A DNA stretch of 52,588 nt from JACDDK01 sp035689095 (GCA_035689095.1 DASSMB010000029.1:1-52588); one strand, 5' to 3'; shown: positions 7,420 through 16,444, counted from the first letter of the stretch. Notes: generated from the letters alone by a model not told the origin. Program-made: numbers and translations.

Positions 7420-7989
7420 ATGAACCTCGCCAACCAGTTGACTCTGGCCCGGGTAATCGCGGTCGTCCCGGTGATGGGGGCGATCTACTTCGCATTTCCG
7501 GGACACCGCTGGGTGGTGCTCGTGCTCTACGTGCTCGCCATCCTGACCGATTACTTCGATGGCATCGCCGCCCGGCGCAGCAACAAGGTAACAGGCTTCG
7601 GCAAGCTGATGGACTCCATAGCAGATAAGGCGCTCATAGTCTCGCTGTTCTTCGCGCTCGTCGGGATAGGGCTCATGCCGTCGTGGATGGCGGCGATCAT
7701 GGTGATCCGGGAGTTCGCCGTGACGGGGCTGCGGATGGTAGCTCTTGAGTCCGGGGAGGTGATCGCCGCGAATAGCTGGGGCAAGGCGAAGATGAACTCG
7801 CAGAGTGTCGCCGTTTTCGTGCTGCTGCTCGGGTATGCCCTGGAGGGCGGTACGGGCGATCTCTTCGTCGCCGCCGGCTGGTGGCTGATGCTCGTCGCGG
7901 TGGTCCTCACGCTCATCTCCGGCTGGTCCTACCTCAAGGACACGCCCCGGATCCTCTCCGTGCAGTCCGAGCGCGACCAGCGCCTCTAA
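7420..7989 (+). CDS. pgsA: CDP-diacylglycerol-glycerol-3-phosphate 3-phosphatidyltransferase
   Basis: The 189-residue membrane protein starts NLANQLTLARV, typical of PgsA, and contains the CDP-alcohol phosphotransferase motif DG-x2-AR-x8-G-x3-D-x3-D (in DYFDGIAARRS...GFGKLMDSIADK). It makes phosphatidylglycerol phosphate, the first step to phosphatidylglycerol and cardiolipin, at the inner membrane. About five or six hydrophobic segments can be counted. AAGG precedes ATG 7420. A seven-residue ORF (7400-7423) ends in ATGA over the start. It follows ndh by 83 bp and may share its transcript. Confidence 0.9.
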   Translation: MNLANQLTLARVIAVVPVMGAIYFAFPGHRWVVLVLYVLAILTDYFDGIAARRSNKVTGFGKLMDSIADKALIVSLFFALVGIGLMPSWMAAIMVIREFAVTGLRMVALESGEVIAANSWGKAKMNSQSVAVFVLLLGYALEGGTGDLFVAAGWWLMLVAVVLTLISGWSYLKDTPRILSVQSERDQRL

Positions 7990-8024
7990 AACCTGCTCTG
8001 ATAAACCTGTAAAATCATGCCTCG

Positions 8025-8864
8025 ATGGAGAACGAGCCAGATAGACGGCTGAGTCCGGCCGAGGTCGAGATGGTGCTGCGCCGGGCGGCGGAGTTGAACG
8101 CCCGCCGGCGTCCCAGGGGTTCCGGAGAAGGGACCTCTATCTCGCCGGAGGTCCTGATCCAGGTCGCCGCCGCCGCCGGTATCCCGGAGGGAGACGTGCG
8201 CCGCGCTATGTGGGACCTGGCGTCCGAGAAGACCGCCGAGCCGCATACCTTCGCACGAAGGTTCTATGGTCCCGCCCGCTTGCGGGCCGTCAGAGAAGTG
8301 GAGCAGCCCGTCGAGAGTGCCCGCGAGCACCTCGAATCCCTCCTGCGGGTGGAGCAGGGCCTGAAGATGCGTCGCAAGACGGAGGCGAGTTCGCTGTGGG
8401 ACGCGGGGGATATGCTGGGCGTCGTGCGGCGCGCGCTGGACTTCTCCGGCCATCGGACGCTTCTGAAGGCCCACTCCATCGAGCTGCGGGTCGAAGAAGT
8501 CGAGGAGGAGCGCTGCGGAGCGAACCTCACCGCCGACGTCTCCAATCAGCGCGGCGAGTACATGTCGCTCGGGGGCATACTCGGAGCCACGCTCGCGCTA
8601 CCGCTCGCCATCGCGGGGTTCCAGAGCCCGCTGTTCTTTCTCGCCGTCATCCCCGCGCTCGTCGCGCCTGGCATCGGCTTCAAGTTCGCGTACCTCAGAG
8701 CGTGCGCGGAGATCCGTCGCGCCCTCGACGAGTTGCTCGACGCCGCCGAGGAGGGACCGCCGCGAGGTCAGGAGCCGCGCGAGCGGGGCGACCGGCCGCC
8801 AGGACAGATCCGGGGCCTCCAGCCCATCCCGCGCTTCACTCCACAGTCTTCTGACGACGAGTAG
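8025..8864 (+). CDS. Unknown protein with C-terminal membrane hairpin, 279 aa
   Basis: I do not recognise a named family. The first 75 residues (SPAEVEMVLRRAAELNARR, then ISPEVLIQVAAAAGIPEGDVRRAMWDL) look like a small helical domain. A soluble alpha/beta-looking middle follows, then two adjacent hydrophobic segments at about residues 180-225 (GGILGATLALPLAIAGF and FFLAVIPALVAPGIGFKF). The tail is Pro/Arg/Glu rich and probably disordered. A -10-like TAAAAT (8010-8015) ends 9 nt before the ATG, and there is no Shine-Dalgarno, so a very short leader is likely. The gene lies just upstream of the recQ promoter. Confidence 0.7.
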   Translation: MENEPDRRLSPAEVEMVLRRAAELNARRRPRGSGEGTSISPEVLIQVAAAAGIPEGDVRRAMWDLASEKTAEPHTFARRFYGPARLRAVREVEQPVESAREHLESLLRVEQGLKMRRKTEASSLWDAGDMLGVVRRALDFSGHRTLLKAHSIELRVEEVEEERCGANLTADVSNQRGEYMSLGGILGATLALPLAIAGFQSPLFFLAVIPALVAPGIGFKFAYLRACAEIRRALDELLDAAEEGPPRGQEPRERGDRPPGQIRGLQPIPRFTPQSSDDE

Positions 8865-8877
8865 GCGGAGCTCTCGG

Positions 8878-8906
8878 CTGACCGCCGGACGCCGATGGCT
8901 TATATT
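8878..8906 (+). promoter_or_regulatory. Promoter of recQ, predicted leaderless
   Basis: CTGACC (8878-8883) and TATATT (8901-8906) are spaced by 17 bp. Transcription would start about 7 nt after the -10, at the GTG start codon itself (8913). There is no Shine-Dalgarno before the gene, consistent with a leaderless message. Confidence 0.6.
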
Positions 8907-8912
8907 TAGCCC

Positions 8913-11057
8913 GTGCCTCTAGACGTACTGAGAGAGATTTTCGGCTTCGACTCGTTCCGTCCGGGACAGGAGGAAGTCATTCGGGCGGTACTCGACGGCC
9001 AGGATACGCTCGCCGTGATGCCCACGGGCGGCGGCAAGAGCCTGTGCTACCAGGTTCCCGCCTTGATGAAGGAGAGCCTGACGGTGATCGTCTCTCCGCT
9101 CATCTCCCTGATGAAGGACCAGATAGATTCGCTGGTCCAGAGCTCCGTTACGGACGCGGCCACCCTCCACTCCGGGCTCTCGCCGGAGGAGCGATGGGAG
9201 GTCGAGCGGCGGGTGAGGACCGGGGAGATCAAGATGCTCTACGTTGCCCCGGAGCGGCTTCGCTCGCTGGAGTTCGTGCTCTCGCTCCGGCGCTCCGGCG
9301 TCGGGCTCTTCGTGGTGGATGAGGCGCACTGTATCTCCGAGTGGGGACATAACTTCCGCCCGGACTACCTGTTCCTGCCGCGCGCCGTCCGCGATCTCGG
9401 CTCTCCGCCGGTCCTCGCGCTCACCGCGACCGCCACGCCCCGCGTCCGGGAGGATATCGTCTCCTCCATGCGGCTCCGGGAACCGAAGGTCGTAGTAACA
9501 GGATTCAACCGTCCGAACCTGACCTACCGGGTCCGCGAGGTGCGCCAGAAGAAGCATAAGCTGGACCATATCCTGGACATCATCCGCACGTCTCCGCCGC
9601 CGGGGATCGTCTACGCCACCACCCGCAAGGAGTGCGAGGAATTGACGGCCGGCCTGCGACGCGCTGGCGTCGAGGCCGCCACCTACCACGCCGGTCTGGG
9701 CTCCGCCGAACGCTCTTCGGTGCAGGAACGTTTCATGACGGACGAGGTTCCCGTCGTGGTCGCCACCGTTGCTTTCGGGATGGGCGTAGACAAGCCCAAC
9801 GTGCGCTTCGTGATCCACGCCAGCGTGCCGGGGAGTCTTCCAGCGTACATCCAGGAGGCAGGCAGAGCCGGGCGGGATGGCGAGCCGAGCGAGTGCGTGG
9901 TTCTGTACCGGAACGAGGACATCGGCCGCAGGAAGCGCCTTATTAGTCTCAACGCCGCCGGAGGCGCGGAGGTCGAGTCTTTCTTCCGGGCGCTGGTGGG
10001 AGTCGAGCGGGAAGGGAGGGTAAGCGTCCCGCCGGGTTCGCTGGCGGCGCTCGGCGGGGTCGAGCCCGACGCGGCCGGCATCATGCTGCGGAGCCTTGAG
10101 GAGTCTGGTCTGATCTCCCGCGGCTACGACCTGTGGGCCGAGGTGGAGGTGCGGCGCGTAGAGGAGGAGCCGGATGGTCTGCGCGACGAGCTGGCCGCCG
10201 TCCACGCCGCGCTTCCCGGCTCCGGCCTGATCGGGCTCCCGGACCTCGCCAGCCGAGCGGGTCTTCGTCCCGCCGTCGCGCAGGGCGCTCTCTACCGGAT
10301 GATGCTCGACGGTATCCTCGAAGCCGTGCCGCGAGGCTCGCTGGTGGACGTGCGGCTGAAGACCGCCGCGCTGGACGAGCGTATCCGCCGCACAATCGCC
10401 TCCCGGCTAAAGAGCCACGATTCCGCGGCTTACTCGCAGGTCCGGGACGTCCAGGACTACGCGAACCTCTCGAAGTGCCGCCGCGAATATCTGCTGCGGC
10501 ACTTCGGCGACACCGAGGAGGTCGCTCCGTGCGCCGGATGCGACGTGTGCCTGGGCGAGACCAGCCGTCAGGTCACGGTGTCCGGGACGTCCGGGACTTT
10601 GGACCTCCACGCAAGTTCCGGCCAGGTGGAGAGCGCCGCTGGTCCGGTAGACAGCGAGCTTCTGGAGCGGCTGAAAAGCTGGAGGAGTGAGCAGGCCAGG
10701 GAGCAGAAAGTCCCCGCCTACGTGGTGCTGCACAACTCGCACCTGGAGGAGATCTCCATCCGCAAGCCCCGCTCGGTCCACGAGCTTGGCTCGATAAAGG
10801 GGATAGGACTCCGCCGCGCCGCCCGGTACGGCGAAGAGCTGGTCGGGCTGGTACACGGGAACGCTGAGACCGCCTCCCGGCCGTCAGGTAATTCGTACCG
10901 GGAGCACCTGGAAGCCGCAGAGCGCCTCCTGCGGTCCGGGCGCGGCGCCGACGCCGTCCCGGAACTGGTCCGCGCATTGGAGAGCGGCGCGGAAGAGGCC
11001 CGGATGGCCGTGGACGACATGCTGAAACACACTACGGAGAAACGGGATACCGCATGA
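8913..11057 (+). CDS. recQ: ATP-dependent DNA helicase RecQ
   Basis: The 714-residue protein has the full RecQ layout. Motif 0 FGFDSFRPGQ comes first, then Walker A MPTGGGKS (residues 37-43), Walker B DEAH (136-139) and the ARL region ISEWGHNFRPDY. A second RecA lobe carries QEAGRAGRDGEPS. The RQC zinc cluster uses one Cys at about 522 and three at about 540-546 (CAGCDVC), and an HRDC domain lies at about 575-650 (SWRSEQAREQKVPAYVVL). RecQ unwinds forked and recombination DNA 3' to 5'. A helical extension of about 65 residues follows HRDC. GTG 8913 sits where the predicted promoter would start the RNA. The PfpI gene follows by 16 bp. Confidence 0.96.
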   Translation: MPLDVLREIFGFDSFRPGQEEVIRAVLDGQDTLAVMPTGGGKSLCYQVPALMKESLTVIVSPLISLMKDQIDSLVQSSVTDAATLHSGLSPEERWEVERRVRTGEIKMLYVAPERLRSLEFVLSLRRSGVGLFVVDEAHCISEWGHNFRPDYLFLPRAVRDLGSPPVLALTATATPRVREDIVSSMRLREPKVVVTGFNRPNLTYRVREVRQKKHKLDHILDIIRTSPPPGIVYATTRKECEELTAGLRRAGVEAATYHAGLGSAERSSVQERFMTDEVPVVVATVAFGMGVDKPNVRFVIHASVPGSLPAYIQEAGRAGRDGEPSECVVLYRNEDIGRRKRLISLNAAGGAEVESFFRALVGVEREGRVSVPPGSLAALGGVEPDAAGIMLRSLEESGLISRGYDLWAEVEVRRVEEEPDGLRDELAAVHAALPGSGLIGLPDLASRAGLRPAVAQGALYRMMLDGILEAVPRGSLVDVRLKTAALDERIRRTIASRLKSHDSAAYSQVRDVQDYANLSKCRREYLLRHFGDTEEVAPCAGCDVCLGETSRQVTVSGTSGTLDLHASSGQVESAAGPVDSELLERLKSWRSEQAREQKVPAYVVLHNSHLEEISIRKPRSVHELGSIKGIGLRRAARYGEELVGLVHGNAETASRPSGNSYREHLEAAERLLRSGRGADAVPELVRALESGAEEARMAVDDMLKHTTEKRDTA

Positions 11058-11073
11058 GAGAAGGGAGCAAGTC

Positions 11074-11598
11074 TTGAAGCTGCGTGGCAAGAAGATAGCC
11101 GTATTGATCGCGGAGGGTTTCGAGGACCTGGAATACTGGGTTACGGTGATGCGTCTGCGAGAGGAGGGGGCTGAGGTCGTCTCTGTCGGCCCGAACCTCG
11201 ATACTGTCTCCGGCAAGAACGCGCTGGAGGCGAGCGCGGACGTTACGGCCGACGGCGTGGACGCGGCGGAGCTCGATGGCGTCGTGATCCCCGGCGGCTG
11301 GGCGCCGGATAAGCTCCGCCGGTATCCGGAGATCACGAACATCGTGACGACGGTCCACGAACGGGGCAAAACGGTCGGCATTATCTGTCATGGGGGGCTG
11401 GTGGCGATCACGGCCGGCATCGTGAACGGGGTGAGGGCGACGGGATCGCTCGGCATAAAGGACGACCTGGAGAACGCGGGCGCGACCTGGGTGGACGAGG
11501 CGGCTTTCCGCGATGGGAACCTGGTCTGGGGCCGCGTCGTCCCCGACATCCCGGACTTCTGCCGCGAGCTGGTCGCCGCGCTCTCAGAGCAGAGCTAG
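11074..11598 (+). CDS. DJ-1/PfpI family protein
   Basis: The 174-residue protein has the DJ-1/PfpI fold markers: KIAVLIAEGFEDLEYW with the conserved Glu14, VIPGGWAPDKLR, and the nucleophile elbow IICHGG with Cys105 and His106. Members include glyoxal/methylglyoxal-responsive proteins and intracellular protease-like proteins such as YhbO and PfpI. It is likely a stress-protection protein, but substrate assignment within this family is unreliable. The start is TTG 11074 with GGGAG upstream at good spacing. It follows recQ by 16 bp, so the two are probably one operon linking DNA repair and chemical stress. Confidence 0.88.
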   Translation: MKLRGKKIAVLIAEGFEDLEYWVTVMRLREEGAEVVSVGPNLDTVSGKNALEASADVTADGVDAAELDGVVIPGGWAPDKLRRYPEITNIVTTVHERGKTVGIICHGGLVAITAGIVNGVRATGSLGIKDDLENAGATWVDEAAFRDGNLVWGRVVPDIPDFCRELVAALSEQS

Positions 11599-11655
11599 GC
11601 GGCCGGCCGGGTGTCCGCTCGTGAAGCCGCCCACTGGGACGGCCGGGACGCTTGG

Positions 11656-11661
11656 TAGAAT
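11656..11661 (+). promoter_or_regulatory. -10 element for the gene at 11668, leaderless spacing
   Basis: TAGAAT ends 6 nt before the ATG at 11668, so the message would begin at or next to the start codon. The -35 region (near CTGGGA, 11634) is weak. Confidence 0.45.
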
Positions 11662-11667
11662 GATCCC

Positions 11668-12150
11668 ATGAGAAGCGTGCTTTCGGTCGGTTTCGGGGTG
11701 GTTCTGGCTCTGCTGCTGGGGGCGGCCCTGGTCTTCGGGATCTTCGCGCCCGTGCTGTCGGTGATCTTCGGACTGGAGACTTCGCGGTCGAGCGCGATGC
11801 CGGCCATCCTGCCCCTGATAGTCTTCGCCGCCGGATTCGGTTTCTACTTCGGCGGCATGCTCGCCGCGTATTACGCCCGAGAGCGGCGCGCCCTGCACGG
11901 CGTCATGGTGGCGGTCACCGCGTTCGGCATCTCGCCGGTCATCAACCTGGCGAGCGGCAAGGGCCCTTTCCCAGAGGTCCGCACGGCCCCGACGGTGACG
12001 TTGCTGCTGGCACTGCTCGCCGTCTCGGTCGGAGCCGCTTTCGTCGGCGCTCGCCGGGGGGCGGCGCTCTACGCTTACAACCTTAGCTACTTGCGCAAAC
12101 GCAAGGCCGCCGAACGCCGGTCGGAGGAGCGAGAGGAGCGGAAGCCGTAA
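11668..12150 (+). CDS. Unknown membrane protein, 160 aa
   Basis: The protein has four probable membrane helices, spread over about residues 3-130 (for example VGFGVVLALLLGAALVFGIF and TVTLLLALLAVSVGAAFVGA). It ends in a strongly basic and acidic tail (RKRKAAERRSEEREERKP) that would be cytoplasmic. I recognise no family or catalytic motif. A -10 box lies 6 nt before the ATG and there is no Shine-Dalgarno, so the message is probably leaderless. Its stop is only 7 bp from the stop of the convergent coiled-coil gene, with no terminator between them. Confidence 0.65.
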   Translation: MRSVLSVGFGVVLALLLGAALVFGIFAPVLSVIFGLETSRSSAMPAILPLIVFAAGFGFYFGGMLAAYYARERRALHGVMVAVTAFGISPVINLASGKGPFPEVRTAPTVTLLLALLAVSVGAAFVGARRGAALYAYNLSYLRKRKAAERRSEEREERKP

Positions 12151-12157
12151 GAGAGGT

Positions 12158-14038
12158 CTACCGGGCGCGGATGCCCAGCGTGAGGCGTCCTTCGGCGTCC
12201 ATGCGAGCGTTCGGCTCGCGGCCGGGATGCTGCACCTCCGAGGGTTCGTCGCCCGCCCCGATCAGGTAAACGCGCGGTTCATCCACGCCCTCCGTCGGGT
12301 CAGAAACGTAGCGTCGCCACGCCATGTCGCCCCAGACGAAGGTCAGGACGGGCTTACCGGCTGGTTCGTCCTCGATCCCGGCGTGGACCCGCGGCAGTCC
12401 GAGCGCGCGGGAGATGGACGCTACGGTGCGAGTGTGCTCGCTCGCGTTGAATAACGCGAGGCCGGATCTCAGCCGGTGCGAGGGATCGGAGAGGCGTTCG
12501 AGGCTCTGACGGGTGCGCTCCAGTTCCTCGGCGTTCAGCCGGCTCTCTTCGCGGGCCTCGCGAAGTTGCTCCTCTAGCGCCTGCGCGCGCTCCTCGGCGA
12601 GCACCCGCTGCGAGTCTAGCTCCGCCAGCCGGCCGTCGCCGGAAGATTCCGCAAGCTCTCCACCCGGTCTCTCGTCCAGGCGCGGTCTCTCTCCGTTCTC
12701 CGAACGGGCGCGGTACTCGTCAAGATCCTCTTCCAGGCCCGCGCGCGTCGCCTCCGATTCCGCCAGGGCGTCTTCCAACTCGGTGATGCGGTTTTCGAGG
12801 TCCGAGATCTCCTCTCCAAAACGCTCGACTATGCGTTCCAGGTCGGCTTCGGACTCGGCCTTCTGGGCGAGCCTTCGCTCCTCCAGTTCCTTGAGCCGCG
12901 CCGCGTATGTCCGGCGCTCCGAGGCCCGCTGCACTTTCTCGCCCCCCAGCCTCTCTTCCAGCGCCCAGGTCTCGGATTTCCTCCGCTCGTCTTCGGCTGC
13001 CAGGCGCTCCTCGTACTCGCGCCGCACGCGGGCGAGATCCTCCTCGTGCCGGGCCCGCAGCGCCCGGTTGTCCGCCTCCCGTTGAGCTTGCAGGGCGCTC
13101 AGGCGGCGCTCGCCGGCCTCCTTTACCTCCGCGAGCTTCGCTCCGTGCGCGCGGCGCAGGTCCTGCTCGCGGGCCTCGGCGAGGCGCTTGATATCGCGCA
13201 ACTCCTCCTTGCGGCGATCCTCGGCCTCGCTGGTGCGGGTGGCGATCTCCTCCCGCAGAGCCTCTATCTCGGCCTGCTGGGTCTCCACCACGGCCTGATA
13301 GTCTTTCTGTAACTCCAGTTCGCGGCCCGCCGCCGCGTTTCGGATGGCCTGCAGCGTCTGCTCCCGGCTCTCGCTTGCCGCCTGACGCTCTTCGTCCAGC
13401 CTCTCCTCGAACGAGTCCGTGAGCCGCTGTTCGAGCTCCCGGCGCCGCTCGGCGGCCTGCTCTCTCAACTCGTCCAGCTCGCGCTGGTGGCGCTCCTCCT
13501 GGTCCCGGTACTCCTCGCGGAGCTTCTCCTCCCACTCGCGAGCCGAGGTCTTTAGAGCTTCCAGCTCCGCCTTGTGCCGCTCCTCGGAGGCCTCGCGCTC
13601 GCGCCGGATCTCCTCTTTCAGGGTGATGAAGCGTTCCTCCGAGGTTGCCGCTTCCACCTCGACCCGGCGCTGCTCATCCAGTTCCTGGCGCTGAGCAGCC
13701 ATCGCGTTTATGTGGTCGTTTCGGAGCCTCAGTTGCTCGTCGGAGTTCGCGATGCGGAGGTCGTTTAGCTCTCTGCGGAGGTCGGAGATCTCATCGTCCA
13801 TCCTCTCGCGTACCCGGTCGGCCTCCTCCAGGGCGCCCCCGCGGGCCGACACCTCTTCCTGGGCCGCGCGCAGGGCGATGCTCGCCTCTTCGAGGTCCCG
13901 GCGGAGGTTCACCACCTCCTCTTCCAGGCTGTCGATCAGGGAGCCCGCCGCAGCCATCTGGCTGGCGATCTCGCCTACGGGGTCCCGGATATCCTCGCGG
14001 ACCTCCTCGTTGCTCTCCTCGCGGGGCTCTTCGCTCAT
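12158..14038 (-). CDS. Long coiled-coil protein with small C-terminal domain, 626 aa
   Basis: From about residue 30 to 510 the protein is one nearly unbroken coiled coil, rich in Glu, Arg, Ala and Leu with regular heptads (for example EEVVNLRRDLEEASIALRA), in the style of SMC, kinesin-tail or DivIVA-like rods. The last 100 or so residues differ: SGLALFNASEHTRTVASISR, then VLTFVWGDMAWRRYVSD, a small alpha/beta domain that I cannot name. There is no signal peptide or membrane segment, so it should be cytoplasmic. A structural or scaffolding role is inferred only from shape. The ATG at 14038 has GAGAGA upstream. It lies downstream of, and on the same strand as, the Fur-type gene at 14192-14614. 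Confidence 0.78.
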   Translation of the reverse strand: MSEEPREESNEEVREDIRDPVGEIASQMAAAGSLIDSLEEEVVNLRRDLEEASIALRAAQEEVSARGGALEEADRVRERMDDEISDLRRELNDLRIANSDEQLRLRNDHINAMAAQRQELDEQRRVEVEAATSEERFITLKEEIRREREASEERHKAELEALKTSAREWEEKLREEYRDQEERHQRELDELREQAAERRRELEQRLTDSFEERLDEERQAASESREQTLQAIRNAAAGRELELQKDYQAVVETQQAEIEALREEIATRTSEAEDRRKEELRDIKRLAEAREQDLRRAHGAKLAEVKEAGERRLSALQAQREADNRALRARHEEDLARVRREYEERLAAEDERRKSETWALEERLGGEKVQRASERRTYAARLKELEERRLAQKAESEADLERIVERFGEEISDLENRITELEDALAESEATRAGLEEDLDEYRARSENGERPRLDERPGGELAESSGDGRLAELDSQRVLAEERAQALEEQLREAREESRLNAEELERTRQSLERLSDPSHRLRSGLALFNASEHTRTVASISRALGLPRVHAGIEDEPAGKPVLTFVWGDMAWRRYVSDPTEGVDEPRVYLIGAGDEPSEVQHPGREPNARMDAEGRLTLGIRAR

Positions 14039-14191
14039 TGCCGCGTCTCTCTTGTGTCTTCCGGCGTCACCGAACCCCCGCCCCTAGTTACCACGAAGCA
14101 CATCTGGCCTAGAGTAAACCGTCTAAAGCTTGAGGTAAAGTCTTGGCGCCATTCTCCGAACGGCGGAGCCGGGATCCGTGCTTCGCGCGCC
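14039..14191 (-). promoter_or_regulatory. Leader region upstream of the coiled-coil gene
   Basis: About 150 bp separate the Fur-type stop from the coiled-coil start. On the minus strand TTTACC and TTTACT elements 15 bp apart (around 14117-14143) could form a weak promoter. A 5-bp hairpin CTCCG/CGGAG near 14155 follows the Fur gene. Nothing else is clear here. Confidence 0.25.
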
Positions 14192-14614
14192 TTACCGCTC
14201 TCTCCGGCATCTCGGACACACGCCCTCCACGACGAGCGTCGCGCTCGTGACTTCGTAGGAGGTATTCTCCTTTATCTGATTCTCCAGGCCGTCGAGGGAG
14301 ACGCCGGGGATCTCGGCGACCTCTCCGCAGTGTCCGCAGCGGATATCCAGGTGCGGCTCCACGTTCAGGTCATAGCGGGTCGGAGACTCGTTCCAGTGCT
14401 TGGAGCCGATCACCCCGATCTCCTCCAGCACCGATAGAGCCTGGTATACCGTGCCCAGCGCCACGCGAGGGTTCTTGCGCTTGACGATCAGGTACACGTC
14501 CTCCGCCGATGGATGCCCGGACGACGCCTCCAGCGCCTCAAGCACCGCCCGGCGCTGCGAGGTCAACGTATACCCCGACTTTCGGAACTTGTCCCGGATC
14601 TCGCCGTCCATCAT
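14192..14614 (-). CDS. Fur-family regulator, PerR-like
   Basis: The 140-residue protein has the Fur winged helix (YTLTSQRRAVLEALEASSGHPSAEDVY, then GTVYQALSVLEEIGVI). The structural zinc site is two CxxC pairs (Cys93/96 and Cys133/136). The regulatory metal region reads RYDLNVEPHLDIRCGHCG, with His88 and Asp90 where Fur and PerR place His residues. His34 in the GHPSAEDVY turn corresponds to the oxidation-sensing His of PerR. Peroxide sensing or iron regulation are both possible; the pattern leans to PerR. It is divergent from sppA across 93 bp. AGAAGG lies upstream at somewhat long spacing, and a double ATG leaves the start uncertain by one codon. Confidence 0.85.
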   Translation of the reverse strand: MMDGEIRDKFRKSGYTLTSQRRAVLEALEASSGHPSAEDVYLIVKRKNPRVALGTVYQALSVLEEIGVIGSKHWNESPTRYDLNVEPHLDIRCGHCGEVAEIPGVSLDGLENQIKENTSYEVTSATLVVEGVCPRCRRER

Positions 14615-14695
14615 GCCCGCGGGCTACCTTCTGAGTAATCAATAACCATTCCTAATTCCGAGTTTATCACAGAGGGTTTCCCGCGCGCCGGGGTG

Positions 14696-14701
14696 TAACA
14701 T
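14696..14701 (+). promoter_or_regulatory. -10 element of sppA, leaderless spacing
   Basis: TAACAT is followed by exactly 6 nt and then the ATG at 14708. No Shine-Dalgarno is present. The -35 region is weak (around 14673). Confidence 0.45.
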
Positions 14702-14707
14702 TAGGGT

Positions 14708-16390
14708 ATGCTCTCTTATATCCTCGATGTACTGGTCAACTCCTGGCGCTTCGTGCGCAACGTCCTGGCGGGTCTGAGGCGTCCGCCGGAGTACATCGCG
14801 ATGGAAGTCGGCGGCTCGCTCCCGGAGTTCGAGCAGCCCGTGAGCTTCCTGCGCCGCAGGTTCTTTCCAGTCCCAACGCCAATCAGCATCGAGCGGCTGC
14901 GAGGCCGGCTGGACACGATATCGGAAGACGGCCGTACAACGGGGATACTGCTGCGCGTCCGCAACCTGGACGCGAGTTGGGCCGCCCTCGAAGAAGCGCG
15001 ATCCGAGTTGGCTCGCTTCCGGGAGCGCGGCGGGCGCGTCGTCGTCTACCTCACCGACCCGGACACCCGCGCCTACTACCTGGCGTGCGCCGCAGATGAG
15101 ATCTACGCTACCCCCATCTCGACGGTCAATATCGTCGGCCTGCGTACCAGGGTGAACTTCCTGCGGGACGCCCTGAAACAGGTCGGCGTCGAGGCAGAGG
15201 TGGTAGCCGTGTCTCCCTACAAGTCCGCCGGGGATACCTTCGTCCGAAACGACTTCTCCCGCGAGTCGCGCGAGCAGACCGAGCGGCTCCTCGACCGCCG
15301 GTTCGCTGAACTGGTGAGCGCCGTGGCCGGGGGCCGGAAGATGACCCCGGACGAGGCGCGCGAGCGCATAGACTCCGCTCCCCACACGGCGCCCGAGGCG
15401 GTTTCTCAGAAGCTGCTAGATGCAGCCTGCTACGAGGACGAGCTATACGACAGGCTCGGCGCCGGAGACGAGCGGGCGAACATCGAGGAGTGGGGGGCTG
15501 CGCGGAAGGTCCTGCGCGTGCCATATCGCGAGCGCGCCCGAAAGGTGGTGGGGCTCGTCCGTCTATCCGGGGCGATAGTGCGGGGCAGGAGCCGGCGGCT
15601 GCCGGTGCCCGTACCGTTCCTCGGAGGAGAGCAGGCTGGGGATGAGTCGGTGGTCGCGGCGCTGCGGGCCGCGGAGAAGAGCCGTAGGGTGGCGGCCATA
15701 ATATTTCACGTGGACTCGCGCGGCGGCGATGCGCTGGCTTCGGACCTGATCTGGCGCGAAATCGAACGCATCCGGGCCAAAAAGCCCGTCGTGGTGCTGA
15801 TGGGTGAGGCGGCGGCGTCCGGCGGCTACTACGTCTCCGCTGCGGCGAGCCACATCGTCGCCCGCTCCAACACCATCACGGGCTCTATCGGCGTGATCAT
15901 TATCCGTCCGACCACCGCGGACCTCTATGGCAAGCTCGGCGTCAACCCCGTTGCCGTCGAGCGCGGAGAGCACGCGGGGTTCCTCGATCCCTCGTACCGG
16001 CCCACGCCCGAGGAGATCTCTTCGCTCACGGGACAGCTCCGCTTTATCTATGGCGAGTTCAAGGACCGTGTGGGGAAGGGCCGGGAGATGAGCGTCGAAG
16101 ATGTCGAAGACATCGCCGGGGGCCGGGTGTGGACCGGCGGAGAGGCGCTGGAGCGCGGGCTGGTGGATGAGATCGGGGGCTACCGGAGCGCCCTGCGCCG
16201 CGCGCGGGAGCTGGCGGAGATCGGCGACGATGTGCCGGAGAGTGTCGTGAGGATCTCACCGCCGCGTAACGTCCGGCCGGCGCCCGGAGAACCGGCTCCG
16301 GCGGCTATCGAAGCCCTCAAGCAGACCTTCGACCTGACCCGGACGACCAGGATCTGGGCGATCTCGCCTTACGAGACCAACGGAGACTGA
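14708..16390 (+). CDS. sppA: Signal peptide peptidase SppA, long (67K) type
   Basis: The 560-residue protein has the tandem ClpP-like repeat of the long SppA form. The N-terminal half supplies Lys172 (in VAVSPYKSAGD, general base) and the C-terminal half supplies nucleophile Ser371 (in GEAAASGGYYVS); both match the Ser-Lys dyad of E. coli SppA. RVWTGGEALERGLVDEIGG near the end is also conserved. SppA degrades signal peptides left in the membrane. The first 20 residues (YILDVLVNSWRFVRNVL) look like an amphipathic or weak membrane anchor rather than a full signal sequence. The message is probably leaderless. Confidence 0.92.
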   Translation: MLSYILDVLVNSWRFVRNVLAGLRRPPEYIAMEVGGSLPEFEQPVSFLRRRFFPVPTPISIERLRGRLDTISEDGRTTGILLRVRNLDASWAALEEARSELARFRERGGRVVVYLTDPDTRAYYLACAADEIYATPISTVNIVGLRTRVNFLRDALKQVGVEAEVVAVSPYKSAGDTFVRNDFSRESREQTERLLDRRFAELVSAVAGGRKMTPDEARERIDSAPHTAPEAVSQKLLDAACYEDELYDRLGAGDERANIEEWGAARKVLRVPYRERARKVVGLVRLSGAIVRGRSRRLPVPVPFLGGEQAGDESVVAALRAAEKSRRVAAIIFHVDSRGGDALASDLIWREIERIRAKKPVVVLMGEAAASGGYYVSAAASHIVARSNTITGSIGVIIIRPTTADLYGKLGVNPVAVERGEHAGFLDPSYRPTPEEISSLTGQLRFIYGEFKDRVGKGREMSVEDVEDIAGGRVWTGGEALERGLVDEIGGYRSALRRARELAEIGDDVPESVVRISPPRNVRPAPGEPAPAAIEALKQTFDLTRTTRIWAISPYETNGD

Positions 16391-16444
16391 TAACATCTTT
16401 CTCGCCGCCCGCGAGTAGATGAAGGAGCATCCCTGAGCGCGACT

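Noticed and set aside
8919..10205. Long minus-strand open frame (428 codons) opposite recQ
   Set aside because: It mirrors recQ codon structure; recQ has every helicase motif and this frame has none.
12513..13085. Plus-strand Ser/Arg-rich open frame opposite the coiled-coil gene
   Set aside because: Runs of Ser, Arg and Ala are the expected complement of Glu/Arg/Leu heptads; no ribosome site or domain is present.
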